Assembly: GCA_963796325.1 (NCBI GenBank) | Contig: CAWCLF010000003.1 | Span: 1-64,000 of the forward strand | DNA from: CAVYGN01 sp963796325 | Lineage (GTDB): Bacteria; Spirochaetota; Brevinematia; Brevinematales; JAOACQ01 | Direction: 5' to 3' | DNA length: 64,000 nucleotides | Part shown: piece after piece, positions 10,153-18,134 of the stretch | Numbering within the stretch: position 1 is the first letter of the stretch | How the letters are laid out: every line of letters begins with the position of its first letter | The notes under the pieces: generated by a model | The model's database searches: none | What the model was told of the DNA's origin: nothing | What the model saw: the letters and a program-made list of their open reading frames with translations, nothing else | Translations under genes and position numbers: made by a program

Positions 10153-11967
10153 ATGGAATCTTCGAGCAATAAAGAACAATTTACATGGGCGGTCTGGATC
10201 GCCGTGCTGCTGATAGCAGTTTTGTCGGTTCTGCAGCTCGTAACGAATTATAAGTACTGCGACAATCATCTTAACTGGCTCAATCATGATTACTGCAAGA
10301 ACCTTATGGTATCCACGGAGGAAGATTCGATCTTCATGACGGAGGGAGGGGATAACCAGGTTTTCGGGACTCTCTATTTTACGTATGCAGAAAAGATCAG
10401 GCCGGATCTGACGCCTTACGACCAGAAAGGCAATATTTTTAAAAAAATATACGGCGATATGAGATATATAAACGATGCTGATACTCTTCCAAGAAGGATG
10501 AACCTTGTCGATAAGCATATTTTTGAAAGCGAACAGCCCTTTTATGAGAATATAAGGGAATCAAAGGATCCTTTTTTTATACCCTACTGGCAGGGGCAGC
10601 GGCCGGTTTACCTGACATGGCAGAGGCCTGAACAATGGCTGCTCGGGGATTATTACTACAAGCGTTACGGCCTGATGTACAAGGTGCAGGATATCGCTTA
10701 TTCCCTTGTCGATTATCTTGAATTGAAAAAATCGATAACCGTCCAGGAAGCACGGATGCAGTTTTCGGATTGGCTGCACCGTCCTGTCGATGCGGCATAT
10801 ACATTGAATAAAATATCCATGCTTGAAAAAGACGGGTATATAAAAAATTCCCCCGGCGGGATCTATTTTGTAAAAATGTACCCCGCTCCGCATGAAGGCG
10901 ATTATTTCAACGATCTCCTGCTCAGATGGCATCAATCCGCAAATGCGATGTATTGGGACAACCTTTCCCGTGAAATAATAATAAATTACGACTACACTAT
11001 GGGCGAAATTTACAGGGAAAAGGTCACCGAACTCCAGGATATGAAAACGCATGAAACCCGCAGCGATATTTTGAAAGAGATAGACAGGAGGATAAAGGAC
11101 AACTGGCAGAAAGCCAAGGAATACTACAACGATGCTCTTGTCTACGGCAGAGATTTCAACGCGACGCTTCATAATATCGCGGTTGTATTCATGCGCAACG
11201 GAATTGAAAACCTGGACGATAAGGCCAGGGAGCTTCTGACGGACGCCCTGACTCTCTATAAAAATCAATGGTCGACATATTATATAACATTGAGTTTCCT
11301 TGTCCTGGACTCTTTTAAAAACCCGGCTCATGAGGCTGTGAACATCAGAGACGCCGAACGGTGGATAGCGCAGATGAATGATGAGGTGCAGCACTACAGG
11401 TCCGACAGCACCAGGCAGTCGATATTGAAGAATTTCGAAGGCCTTGAGAGATTTGTCGGTTCGCTTAAAGAGACCCCGTCGTCCCAGCTTGAAGCCGCTG
11501 TCAACGCGGTTTCTGCAGGGTTAAATAAAAACCCGCCTTCGGTAGATGTCAATCAGGCCGAGAGTGTGATCGAGCTTTTATATGCCCGCGGCCTGCCTTT
11601 CCAGTACGACCCTTATATTAAAGAGGCCGATGATATATTTAATAAGCTTATTTCCCTGAAAATTAACGATTACAGCTACCTTTCCAGGGCGTTCAGCGTA
11701 GCTTTTCAAACTCAGAGGCTTGATAAGGCTTACGAGATCGGGAAGATCCTCGAGGCTCATGGCCAGGTCAAAGAGGATTTTACTTTCAGCTACTACATGG
11801 GGATTATCACATTTTACCTTCATAAGAATGGCGAAGCTCTTGCATACCTGAACGGTTTTATCGATTCCGTCAAGGGCAGCAGGGAAGAAATGATGAAGGC
11901 CGCCGAATTAATCAAGAACGCCCAGGAAGTTATCTCACAGATAAAAAATGAAGAAAATGTAAAATAA
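10153..11967 (+). CDS. Membrane-anchored protein equivalent to the soluble half of DUF2723 proteins (copy 2)
   Basis: This is the tandem paralogue of the preceding gene, colinear over its whole 604 residues: one membrane helix (about 10-30), the two-cysteine segment KYCDNHLNWLNHDYCKN, then MTEGGDNQVFG and RPDLTPYD, then a helical TPR-like C-terminal part. The regions immediately after the helix are almost identical in the two copies while the C-terminal halves have drifted, so the first 150 residues are probably the constrained functional surface. The start is preceded by GGGGTGGAA. It is probably translated from the same transcript as copy 1. Confidence 0.7.
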   Translation: MESSSNKEQFTWAVWIAVLLIAVLSVLQLVTNYKYCDNHLNWLNHDYCKNLMVSTEEDSIFMTEGGDNQVFGTLYFTYAEKIRPDLTPYDQKGNIFKKIYGDMRYINDADTLPRRMNLVDKHIFESEQPFYENIRESKDPFFIPYWQGQRPVYLTWQRPEQWLLGDYYYKRYGLMYKVQDIAYSLVDYLELKKSITVQEARMQFSDWLHRPVDAAYTLNKISMLEKDGYIKNSPGGIYFVKMYPAPHEGDYFNDLLLRWHQSANAMYWDNLSREIIINYDYTMGEIYREKVTELQDMKTHETRSDILKEIDRRIKDNWQKAKEYYNDALVYGRDFNATLHNIAVVFMRNGIENLDDKARELLTDALTLYKNQWSTYYITLSFLVLDSFKNPAHEAVNIRDAERWIAQMNDEVQHYRSDSTRQSILKNFEGLERFVGSLKETPSSQLEAAVNAVSAGLNKNPPSVDVNQAESVIELLYARGLPFQYDPYIKEADDIFNKLISLKINDYSYLSRAFSVAFQTQRLDKAYEIGKILEAHGQVKEDFTFSYYMGIITFYLHKNGEALAYLNGFIDSVKGSREEMMKAAELIKNAQEVISQIKNEENVK

Positions 11968-11972
11968 GAGAT

Positions 11973-12386
11973 TTATAATAACCCGGCTTTACTCCACTCC
12001 GCTTCCACGTGCACCTCTATGCCTCCGCGGTTATTCCAGTCCGCAGTCACTTTTACCTTGCGGGGCTTAACCGCTTCGACAAAATCGTCAAGGATCTTAT
12101 TCGTCGCGTTTTCTTGGAAAATTCCGATATTTCTGTAGCCGAAGAGGTACAGTTTAAGGGACTTTTCCTCCGCGATAAATTTATCGGGTATATAACTTAT
12201 ACAGAGCCTGGCATAATCCGGAAGGCCGGTTTTCGGGCAGACCGTCGAAAGTTCATCCGTCTTCAGTTCGACAGTGTAATCCCTGTCTGTATATATGTTT
12301 TCAATAACTTCCAGCCCTGGATTTATCTTTAGTCCCCTGATATGATCCTGCCTGTCCCTGTAAGAACCGCCTTTATCGTTCTTCAT
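11973..12386 (-). CDS. queF: NADPH-dependent 7-cyano-7-deazaguanine reductase (preQ0 reductase)
   Basis: QueF reduces the nitrile of preQ0 to preQ1 in queuosine biosynthesis. This is the short, single-domain (YkvM) type of 137 residues. C50 in STVCPKTGLPD is the thioimide-forming cysteine and D57 the partner acid; KSLKLYLF is the usual nucleotide/substrate strand. In the motif that reads FHE in Bacillus subtilis the sequence is FQE (Q91, E92), so the histidine is replaced while the glutamate is kept. The start follows GAGGAG. No other queuosine genes are adjacent. It is convergent with the paralogue pair, leaving five bases between stops. Confidence 0.93.
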   Translation of the reverse strand: MKNDKGGSYRDRQDHIRGLKINPGLEVIENIYTDRDYTVELKTDELSTVCPKTGLPDYARLCISYIPDKFIAEEKSLKLYLFGYRNIGIFQENATNKILDDFVEAVKPRKVKVTADWNNRGGIEVHVEAEWSKAGLL

Positions 12387-12419
12387 AAATACTCCTCAGG
12401 TCCTGTCTTGCCTCTTTAT

Positions 12420-13262
12420 TCACCGGCTTTTACCTGTAAAAACGGATATGTTTTCCAGGTAATCATCTTCGTCCGGACCTTTTAGCTTGATCACCCTGCC
12501 TGACGAAACGTCAACCCAGGCGATCATATTTTTTGTATACGGCTCAAGCAGCCTGCCGATGAAGACGTCTGCTATATCCATGGTCTCCTTTGTCGTTCTG
12601 AACCTGCCCGCCTTTGTTTCGATATCCTCGGTCCCGAGGTATTTCACCCTGACAGGCATCGGTTCTTTCAGTATCCAGGGCTCGACAAGATAAATTATTC
12701 CGGGACTTTTAAGGTCCATAAACCGCAGGCCGATCATCACAAGACTCTGCATTGTCCATATGGGGTATTGCATTTTATTTTTCAGGCTGATGCGCGAACG
12801 GCTCTCACGAACCTCGCTTCCGCTCCAGTTCTTAGCCAGGTAATTGTAGGTTTCATCCTTTGTATCCAGTTCATAATGCTGATAATAGGGGAAGCCTTTA
12901 ATTTCATTCTTTGCAAATTCCCAGTTCCTTGTTTCCTCAACCAGGGTGGCCTTATCCAGAGAAACTTTATGGTAGCCGTCGAAATCGATATAATTGTCCG
13001 GTATTTTCCTCATATTCGTGATAAATTGAAAAAATTCATACATCGTGGCGGTATCTCCCCATACCGGGTCTTTATTGGTTTTTATCACAAAAGTAACGAG
13101 GCTGTTCTTTTCTCCGTTCCTATATAAAGCGTAAGTCAGCATTTCCTTATCCCTGATCTCGAATTTCCCCGTTTTCATCGGTGAATTGGCAGACCGGTTG
13201 CCGCCGCAGGAAAGAAATGCAGTCAGCAGGCAGGAAAAGAAAACCGCTGCGGTTATTTTCAT
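12420..13262 (-). CDS. Lipoprotein, DUF3108-like
   Basis: The 280-residue product opens with a lipoprotein signal: charged start, hydrophobic core and a lipobox ending AFLSC (C19) followed by GGN. The mature protein is all-beta in appearance. The stretch with TEDIETKAGRFRTTKETM followed by IAWVDVSSGRVIKL resembles the two-part pattern of DUF3108-type envelope proteins, in which a modified-by-source factor strand precedes a conversion strand. The substrate is unknown. It has its own strong promoter upstream (13311-13339), and queF lies 33 bases downstream, possibly in the same transcript. Confidence 0.6.
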   Translation of the reverse strand: MKITAAVFFSCLLTAFLSCGGNRSANSPMKTGKFEIRDKEMLTYALYRNGEKNSLVTFVIKTNKDPVWGDTATMYEFFQFITNMRKIPDNYIDFDGYHKVSLDKATLVEETRNWEFAKNEIKGFPYYQHYELDTKDETYNYLAKNWSGSEVRESRSRISLKNKMQYPIWTMQSLVMIGLRFMDLKSPGIIYLVEPWILKEPMPVRVKYLGTEDIETKAGRFRTTKETMDIADVFIGRLLEPYTKNMIAWVDVSSGRVIKLKGPDEDDYLENISVFTGKSR

Positions 13263-13310
13263 AAATCATCCCCTTATGAAGAATTAATGAGTTGCCTTCA
13301 AATAATTAAT

Positions 13311-13339
13311 ATTATAGCAGGAGTAAATTGAAAATTCAA
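13311..13339 (-). promoter_or_regulatory. Sigma-70 promoter of the DUF3108-like lipoprotein gene
   Basis: On the minus strand TTGAAT (13339-13334) and TATAAT (13316-13311) lie 17 bases apart. The leader to the start at 13262 is about 40 bases. Confidence 0.65.
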
Positions 13340-13429
13340 AGATAGGCCGGGGTGTTTCAAGAGCTTCCCATATTTTACTTTTTTACAGGCCATAATTATA
13401 ATTTTTTAATCTTATAAGGGGTTAACAGG

Positions 13430-14683
13430 TTGGAACTTTCTAACAAGCGGACTTCTCTTGACAGGATTAGCTATATACTTCTCCTGGTCTCTTTTTGTCT
13501 ATGCGTTTTTGCATCCCCTTTTTTGTTTTTTTTGTCCATATCCGCCGTCTTGCTCATCATTTATCATATTAGAGCAAAAATAATTCCGCAGATTTCTTTC
13601 GGGCTTCATGATATATTCCTCGGGATTTTCCTTTTTACAATTTCGATCGGTTCTGTTTTTGCCGGTAATCCGGGCCTGGCCTGGCAGGGCTTCGGCGTAT
13701 TCTGCTTTTATGTTCTGATTTATTATTATTTTCAGGTAATTCCACTTGACAGGAAAAAATATGAAATATTAGTCTACTGCCTGTTATTCTGCCTCATTGC
13801 GGCCTGCGGATTCGCCCTTCTCAATTATTTCGTTTTTAAGGATAATATCGATTTTTACCTGTTCGGCCGCAGGGTCTACAGGATAGAAGCTTTGACCACC
13901 TTTGAAAATCATCCCTTAAGATCCATATTTGAATACCCATGGCGGGGAGGCCATATTCTATTCATGGTTTTGACCTTCGTGACGTCTTTTTTCATCCTTA
14001 AATACGGGTCGATGAAATGGAACAGGGTTGCGTTGTTTATAGCCGGTTTCATCCTTTCTTTGCTCACGCTTTATCTTACTTATACCCGCGCTCCGCTTTT
14101 CTCATTCATTTTTGTATTGACGTTAAGCGTAATATTGACCCGCAAATACCTGCTGATAATTCTCCTGTGCCTTATAGCCGTATTTTTTATTTTTTTCAAG
14201 AACGGAAAGGTTATTGAAACTTTTCAAAACCCGCTGCAGGGGCCGAATGTTCAGCACCGTTTGTATCAATACGAGGCCGGTCTCGATATTTATTCAAAGA
14301 AAAATATTCTCCTGGGGACAGGCCTTATGAACTTCCAGGTCGATTTTAACGCTAAATATACGAATAATGTGAATTATGATCAGAATTCTTTTATTCATAA
14401 CAATTACCTGGCAATTTTAGTCGAGACGGGAATCCTGGGTTTTATAGCCTTTTTCGGCTTTCTTATCACCCTCTATATTTCGATTATAAGAAACAGGGGG
14501 AAAAGCTTCAGCCCGGTCAGTCTTAACGGCATTACTTTTTTAACCGTATTTTTTTTGAGTTCGCTTTATGACGCCGTTTTCTATGCAGTGCCGATAGGAA
14601 TATTCTTCTGGATCATCGCCGGGCTTTCGCAAAACCGCGGGCTGCTGTCGGATTACCTGAATAAAGAAACCGGGGAAAAATAA
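13430..14683 (+). CDS. O-antigen ligase / polymerase family membrane protein (Wzy/WaaL-like)
   Basis: The 417-residue polytopic protein has about 11 membrane helices. Its hallmark is near residues 285-335: a large periplasmic loop with GTGLMNF, then SFIHNNYLAILVETGILGF, the conserved HNNYL...ETG segment of WaaL/Wzy proteins. Two arginine-containing loop segments (YTRAPLFS) also match the family. It should join or polymerise surface polysaccharide on the periplasmic face of the inner membrane. The start is a TTG at 13430 after GGGG; the stop TAA shares one base with the ATG of the next gene, so they are translationally coupled. Confidence 0.85.
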   Translation: MELSNKRTSLDRISYILLLVSFCLCVFASPFLFFLSISAVLLIIYHIRAKIIPQISFGLHDIFLGIFLFTISIGSVFAGNPGLAWQGFGVFCFYVLIYYYFQVIPLDRKKYEILVYCLLFCLIAACGFALLNYFVFKDNIDFYLFGRRVYRIEALTTFENHPLRSIFEYPWRGGHILFMVLTFVTSFFILKYGSMKWNRVALFIAGFILSLLTLYLTYTRAPLFSFIFVLTLSVILTRKYLLIILLCLIAVFFIFFKNGKVIETFQNPLQGPNVQHRLYQYEAGLDIYSKKNILLGTGLMNFQVDFNAKYTNNVNYDQNSFIHNNYLAILVETGILGFIAFFGFLITLYISIIRNRGKSFSPVSLNGITFLTVFFLSSLYDAVFYAVPIGIFFWIIAGLSQNRGLLSDYLNKETGEK

Positions 14684-16095
14684 TGAAAGCGGGTAAAGAT
14701 ACGAAAAATATTAAAAACATTATTATTAACGGTCTCTTATCAGTCGTTTTTTTAATGGTCTGCCTAATAGGGGCTTTGCAGCCGTACATGGAAGACGATT
14801 ACGGCTATTACAGGCAGTTTCACACAGAACCCTTTTTTCAAACCGTATCAGGAATGTACATGAACTGGAGCGGAAGGATGCTGAATTTATTCGTTATGAA
14901 ATTCACTACTGTCAACGAATTCTCTTTTTATTTATCCGGGGTTATAAACGGCATTGCTTTTATTTTAACTGTTTATTTAATAGTCACCTGCGCCCTGGGA
15001 AGGTTCCCGGCGATATTTTCATATGACAGGATAATCTTTTTACTTGCTTTTTCGGCTGTCTGGTTCGGCTTGCCTGCGCTGGGCGAAACTGTTTTCTGGA
15101 GATCCGGCGCCGGGGGGTATTTATGGCCGATGCTGTCGGCTCTGGCACTATTGACCCCTTTTGTGCTATGGTATAAATCCGAAAAACAGGCTTTTCATGC
15201 AAACCCTTACGGCGTCCTTATGATTCCGGCAGGGTTTATCGCGGGAATATCGCATGAACAGATTGTTATCAGTTTGACCTTCCTTTTCATAGCCTGGCTC
15301 GTATTTATTATATATTTCAAGAAAGCCGAAAAAAAAGTTCCGTATTATTTATATGCAGGGCTGGTTTCTTTTATTGCCGGTGCAGCCGTTTTGTTCCTGG
15401 CACCTGGGAATTATAAAAGACTGTCCGCGGTCACGGTAAACCTGAGCTTTATAAACAGTCTGGGTAAACAGATCGGCGATTTTGTAATTTACGTGATAGG
15501 TTACGGAGCTCTGAATCTGTGGGTATGGCTGGCGCTTATCCTGACGGCGGCGTTAATTTTGAATAAAAATATAAAGGACCGCAAAAATGATTTTATTATA
15601 TGGCTGTCTGCGGCCTTTGTTAGCATTCTATTAGTTATCCTTTTCCCGCTCGGAGGCCAGCGCCCGATGTATTTTTATGTAATTTTTATTACAATGTCTT
15701 TTATCTCTTTATTAAATGCAGGAAAAGAACGGATAAAAGAATTTCATAAGCAAAACATATCAACGGCTGTCATGGCTTTTTTAACCTGCATCCTGATTAC
15801 GGACTGCGCTTTCGGATTATTCAGCAATATCTATCTGTCCGTGCAGATGGAACAGAGGCGGGAATTAATTGAAACGTCAAAACAGAAAGGCGTTGCAAAA
15901 ATAACAGTTCCTCCAATATATTTCAGGGAAAGCCATATAACATTCGCTTCAGACAATCCCAACCGCATTTTCCTTGAAAATTCCGTTACGGTGGATTACA
16001 GTTCTCTTACCGGCGATTACAGGCCGAAAAATATTATCGATGAATTGAAGGTGCATTACAAGGATATCTATTTATTTTTTACAAAAAGAAAGTGA
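14683..16095 (+). CDS. Polytopic membrane protein, DUF6056-like glycosyltransferase candidate
   Basis: The 470-residue protein has about 10-12 membrane helices. After the first helix it shows an acidic motif MEDDYGYY, then SGRMLN, then WRSGAGGYLWPM. This DDY...GR...W..G...YLWP order is what I associate with DUF6056 proteins, which resemble GT-C lipid-linked sugar transferases; the acidic pair would be the catalytic site. A soluble C-terminal tail follows (about 400-470). It overlaps the O-antigen-ligase-like gene by one base and so probably works on the same surface glycan. The family name is from memory and moderately sure. Confidence 0.65.
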   Translation: MKAGKDTKNIKNIIINGLLSVVFLMVCLIGALQPYMEDDYGYYRQFHTEPFFQTVSGMYMNWSGRMLNLFVMKFTTVNEFSFYLSGVINGIAFILTVYLIVTCALGRFPAIFSYDRIIFLLAFSAVWFGLPALGETVFWRSGAGGYLWPMLSALALLTPFVLWYKSEKQAFHANPYGVLMIPAGFIAGISHEQIVISLTFLFIAWLVFIIYFKKAEKKVPYYLYAGLVSFIAGAAVLFLAPGNYKRLSAVTVNLSFINSLGKQIGDFVIYVIGYGALNLWVWLALILTAALILNKNIKDRKNDFIIWLSAAFVSILLVILFPLGGQRPMYFYVIFITMSFISLLNAGKERIKEFHKQNISTAVMAFLTCILITDCAFGLFSNIYLSVQMEQRRELIETSKQKGVAKITVPPIYFRESHITFASDNPNRIFLENSVTVDYSSLTGDYRPKNIIDELKVHYKDIYLFFTKRK

Positions 16096-16099
16096 GCGG

Positions 16100-16831
16100 T
16101 CAATGAGTCTTCAGCTTGATCTTCGAGGGCGCGCCGGGCAGATCGAAAGGCTCCCCGGGCTGTTTCCCGTCTTCTATTATTGCCGCCTGGTTTTTTTTAA
16201 CGGTTACTTTCCTTCCCGATGAACTTACTTCGGCGGTTCCGCTTAGTACCGTTACCCTGGTCAGATTGTCTTTTTTCTCCACGGAAGTTTCCGAATTTCC
16301 CACTATTGTAGTACCGCTTCCTGTCATAAATTCGAACCCCGAATTGGCATATAACTTTCCCCTGATTACGAGAGCCGATGGAAGCCCCCCTCTTTTTTCA
16401 TTAAAGATCGAACCGGATAATACCGCCTCGGAATTTTCATAGAGGCGTATCTTTTTCCGGCTGTCAATGCTTATGTCGAGCTCCGAAGACGGAGATGTGC
16501 GAATTTCGTCTTTTTCATATACAGTCTGCCCGGGACCAAGGCCGATCCAGTTTGAATTGACCAGGATGTAGGCATTGACGGTATTGGGCAGATAAAGAGA
16601 TTTACCGAATGGAATTTTCAGTTCTTCCGCGCCGGCGGATTTTGAATGGGTGACTTCGCCGGGCTGCGAACTTTTTATACGGGCCTCGGACGAACTTCCG
16701 GCTTCATGTTTTGCTTCGGGAAAGGGCTTTAAATGAGAATAATAAAAAAGGAACAGGTTTAGACTGAGCCATACCAGCGCTGTGATGAAGAGAATGATAA
16801 ACGGCTGTAAATTCTTTTTCTTTTCTTTCAT
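16100..16831 (-). CDS. Membrane-anchored FecR-like protein
   Basis: The 243-residue protein has a short basic N-terminus, one membrane helix (about 10-30), a low-complexity serine-rich linker, then a FecR-type beta domain. Visible family features are the sequence ending GPGQTVYEKDEIRTSPSSELDI, the segment ALVIRGKLYANS and VTVLSGTAEVS...VKKNQAAII, corresponding to the repeated G-x-x-x-V and VxxGxVxVx strands. No DNA-binding or sigma gene is adjacent, so it is probably a structural or surface-exposed use of the domain. It starts three bases after the stop of the Ig-like gene upstream, so the two form an operon. Confidence 0.75.
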   Translation of the reverse strand: MKEKKKNLQPFIILFITALVWLSLNLFLFYYSHLKPFPEAKHEAGSSSEARIKSSQPGEVTHSKSAGAEELKIPFGKSLYLPNTVNAYILVNSNWIGLGPGQTVYEKDEIRTSPSSELDISIDSRKKIRLYENSEAVLSGSIFNEKRGGLPSALVIRGKLYANSGFEFMTGSGTTIVGNSETSVEKKDNLTRVTVLSGTAEVSSSGRKVTVKKNQAAIIEDGKQPGEPFDLPGAPSKIKLKTH

Positions 16832-16834
16832 AAT

Positions 16835-17977
16835 TTAATCCTTTGACGGATAGACCATCCATCCGACGATCGACCGGTCTTCCGAAACATCTATCCTGTA
16901 ACTCTTTTGAGAGCTGTTGTCAAAAATATCCTCGGCGATAATTTTGAATGCATGCTGTCCGTTTTTCAGGTACCTGAGCGACATCGGCATATTTTTATTT
17001 GTAATTTCGTCAAGTATGGTGAAAAACTGTAAAACGCTTGTGTTATCGCTGATCCTGATATTGATGATATTATCACCCTCCGCCTTCATTGCGTGAATTA
17101 CTTCCTTTTTATTCAGATACAGGGCTATCTGAGGAGGTTCGTTATCCACGTAAAAGGTCCTGACAAGCCTGCTTTCATTATTCATCTCATTAACCGCAAA
17201 GCAGATGACTTTGAGAACATTCGTGTCGCGCGTAACTGTGTAGAAAGGTTCGTCGATCCTGCGTCCGTTGACGCCGAAGTAGCTTGTAAAGGAGCTCCAT
17301 TTGTCCTGGCATGAAAAATTGATCCTGCTTCCGGGGTAAAGGTATGTCTTTTCCCCGTAGATCTTGAATTCATCAGGTGTTACATCAATCGCCGGCGGAG
17401 AATGGTCCACGGAAAACATTACCGACGAAATTCTACTTTCCCTGCCGAGAGGATTGACGAGCCTGTAGAAGAGGGTATGCCGGCCCTCTTCAAGCGGCGA
17501 TGTGTCTATTCTGACGCGGAGACCCCTTGCTTTTTTGAAATCCTGAGGGGAGTCAAGGGCGTAATAAAGAGACGAGCTGGAGTTCATAGGGCTGTTTGTC
17601 GATATTACGCAGTTCCATGAAAGGGTATTCGATGAGCCGGCCGATTCTTCTTCATAACTTGAAGGGGGATTAATATTCTTAAGCTTACCACCTCCCGCAG
17701 CGTCTTCGGATACTATAAAATCAACAGGATCGGAAAACAATCCTTCCACACCCTGTAAGACAGGCGCTATCCTGATGTAATAATGCCCCGGGGGGAGGTC
17801 GACTATGTAGTTAGTAGTTTGTATCGTATCGTCGACGACAGGAAAATAAAAGCCGGCATTTGACGATATTTCGACATGGTATTCCGGAGCGCTCGGTTCC
17901 CATTTGTATTCGACTATGACGGAAAAACATGATGCCGAAATTATTAGAAAAAAAAGGATGTACGGCAGTTTGATCAT
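16835..17977 (-). CDS. Secreted multi-domain Ig/fibronectin-like protein
   Basis: The 380-residue protein begins with a signal peptide (about 1-17; the LIISASC motif could make it a lipoprotein with C17). It then consists of successive Ig-like beta modules: an N-terminal fibronectin-type module with YHVEISSNAGFYFP and PPGHYYIRI, then three with the motif DHSPPAI, DNEPPQIAL and terminal DNSSQKSYRIDV typical of OmpL47/bacterial Ig repeats. It heads the two-gene unit with the FecR-like gene, a combination seen in envelope proteins of spirochaete-like genomes. Ligand unknown. Confidence 0.7.
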   Translation of the reverse strand: MIKLPYILFFLIISASCFSVIVEYKWEPSAPEYHVEISSNAGFYFPVVDDTIQTTNYIVDLPPGHYYIRIAPVLQGVEGLFSDPVDFIVSEDAAGGGKLKNINPPSSYEEESAGSSNTLSWNCVISTNSPMNSSSSLYYALDSPQDFKKARGLRVRIDTSPLEEGRHTLFYRLVNPLGRESRISSVMFSVDHSPPAIDVTPDEFKIYGEKTYLYPGSRINFSCQDKWSSFTSYFGVNGRRIDEPFYTVTRDTNVLKVICFAVNEMNNESRLVRTFYVDNEPPQIALYLNKKEVIHAMKAEGDNIINIRISDNTSVLQFFTILDEITNKNMPMSLRYLKNGQHAFKIIAEDIFDNSSQKSYRIDVSEDRSIVGWMVYPSKD

Positions 17978-18069
17978 AAATAGCCTTGATCAGACAGATT
18001 GATCATATTACTCTATTATAAAGGTATTATTTTGTCAATTCGGATTTAAATTTCACAAGATAAAAAATT

Positions 18070-18098
18070 TTGCTTAATTTCGATCATTTGTTTAAAAT
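18070..18098 (+). promoter_or_regulatory. Sigma-70 promoter of the DUF2723 gene
   Basis: TTGCTT (18070-18075) and TAAAAT (18093-18098) are separated by 17 bases, with a start codon about 30 bases after the predicted transcription start. Confidence 0.5.
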
Positions 18099-18134
18099 AA
18101 TTGAAACTTATCGTGATACCGGGAAAGGATGATT

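Noticed and set aside
17986..18005. Two direct TTGATCA copies in the leader of the Ig-like gene
   Set aside because: Spacing of 13 bases fits no known operator, and the sequence is short enough to occur by chance.
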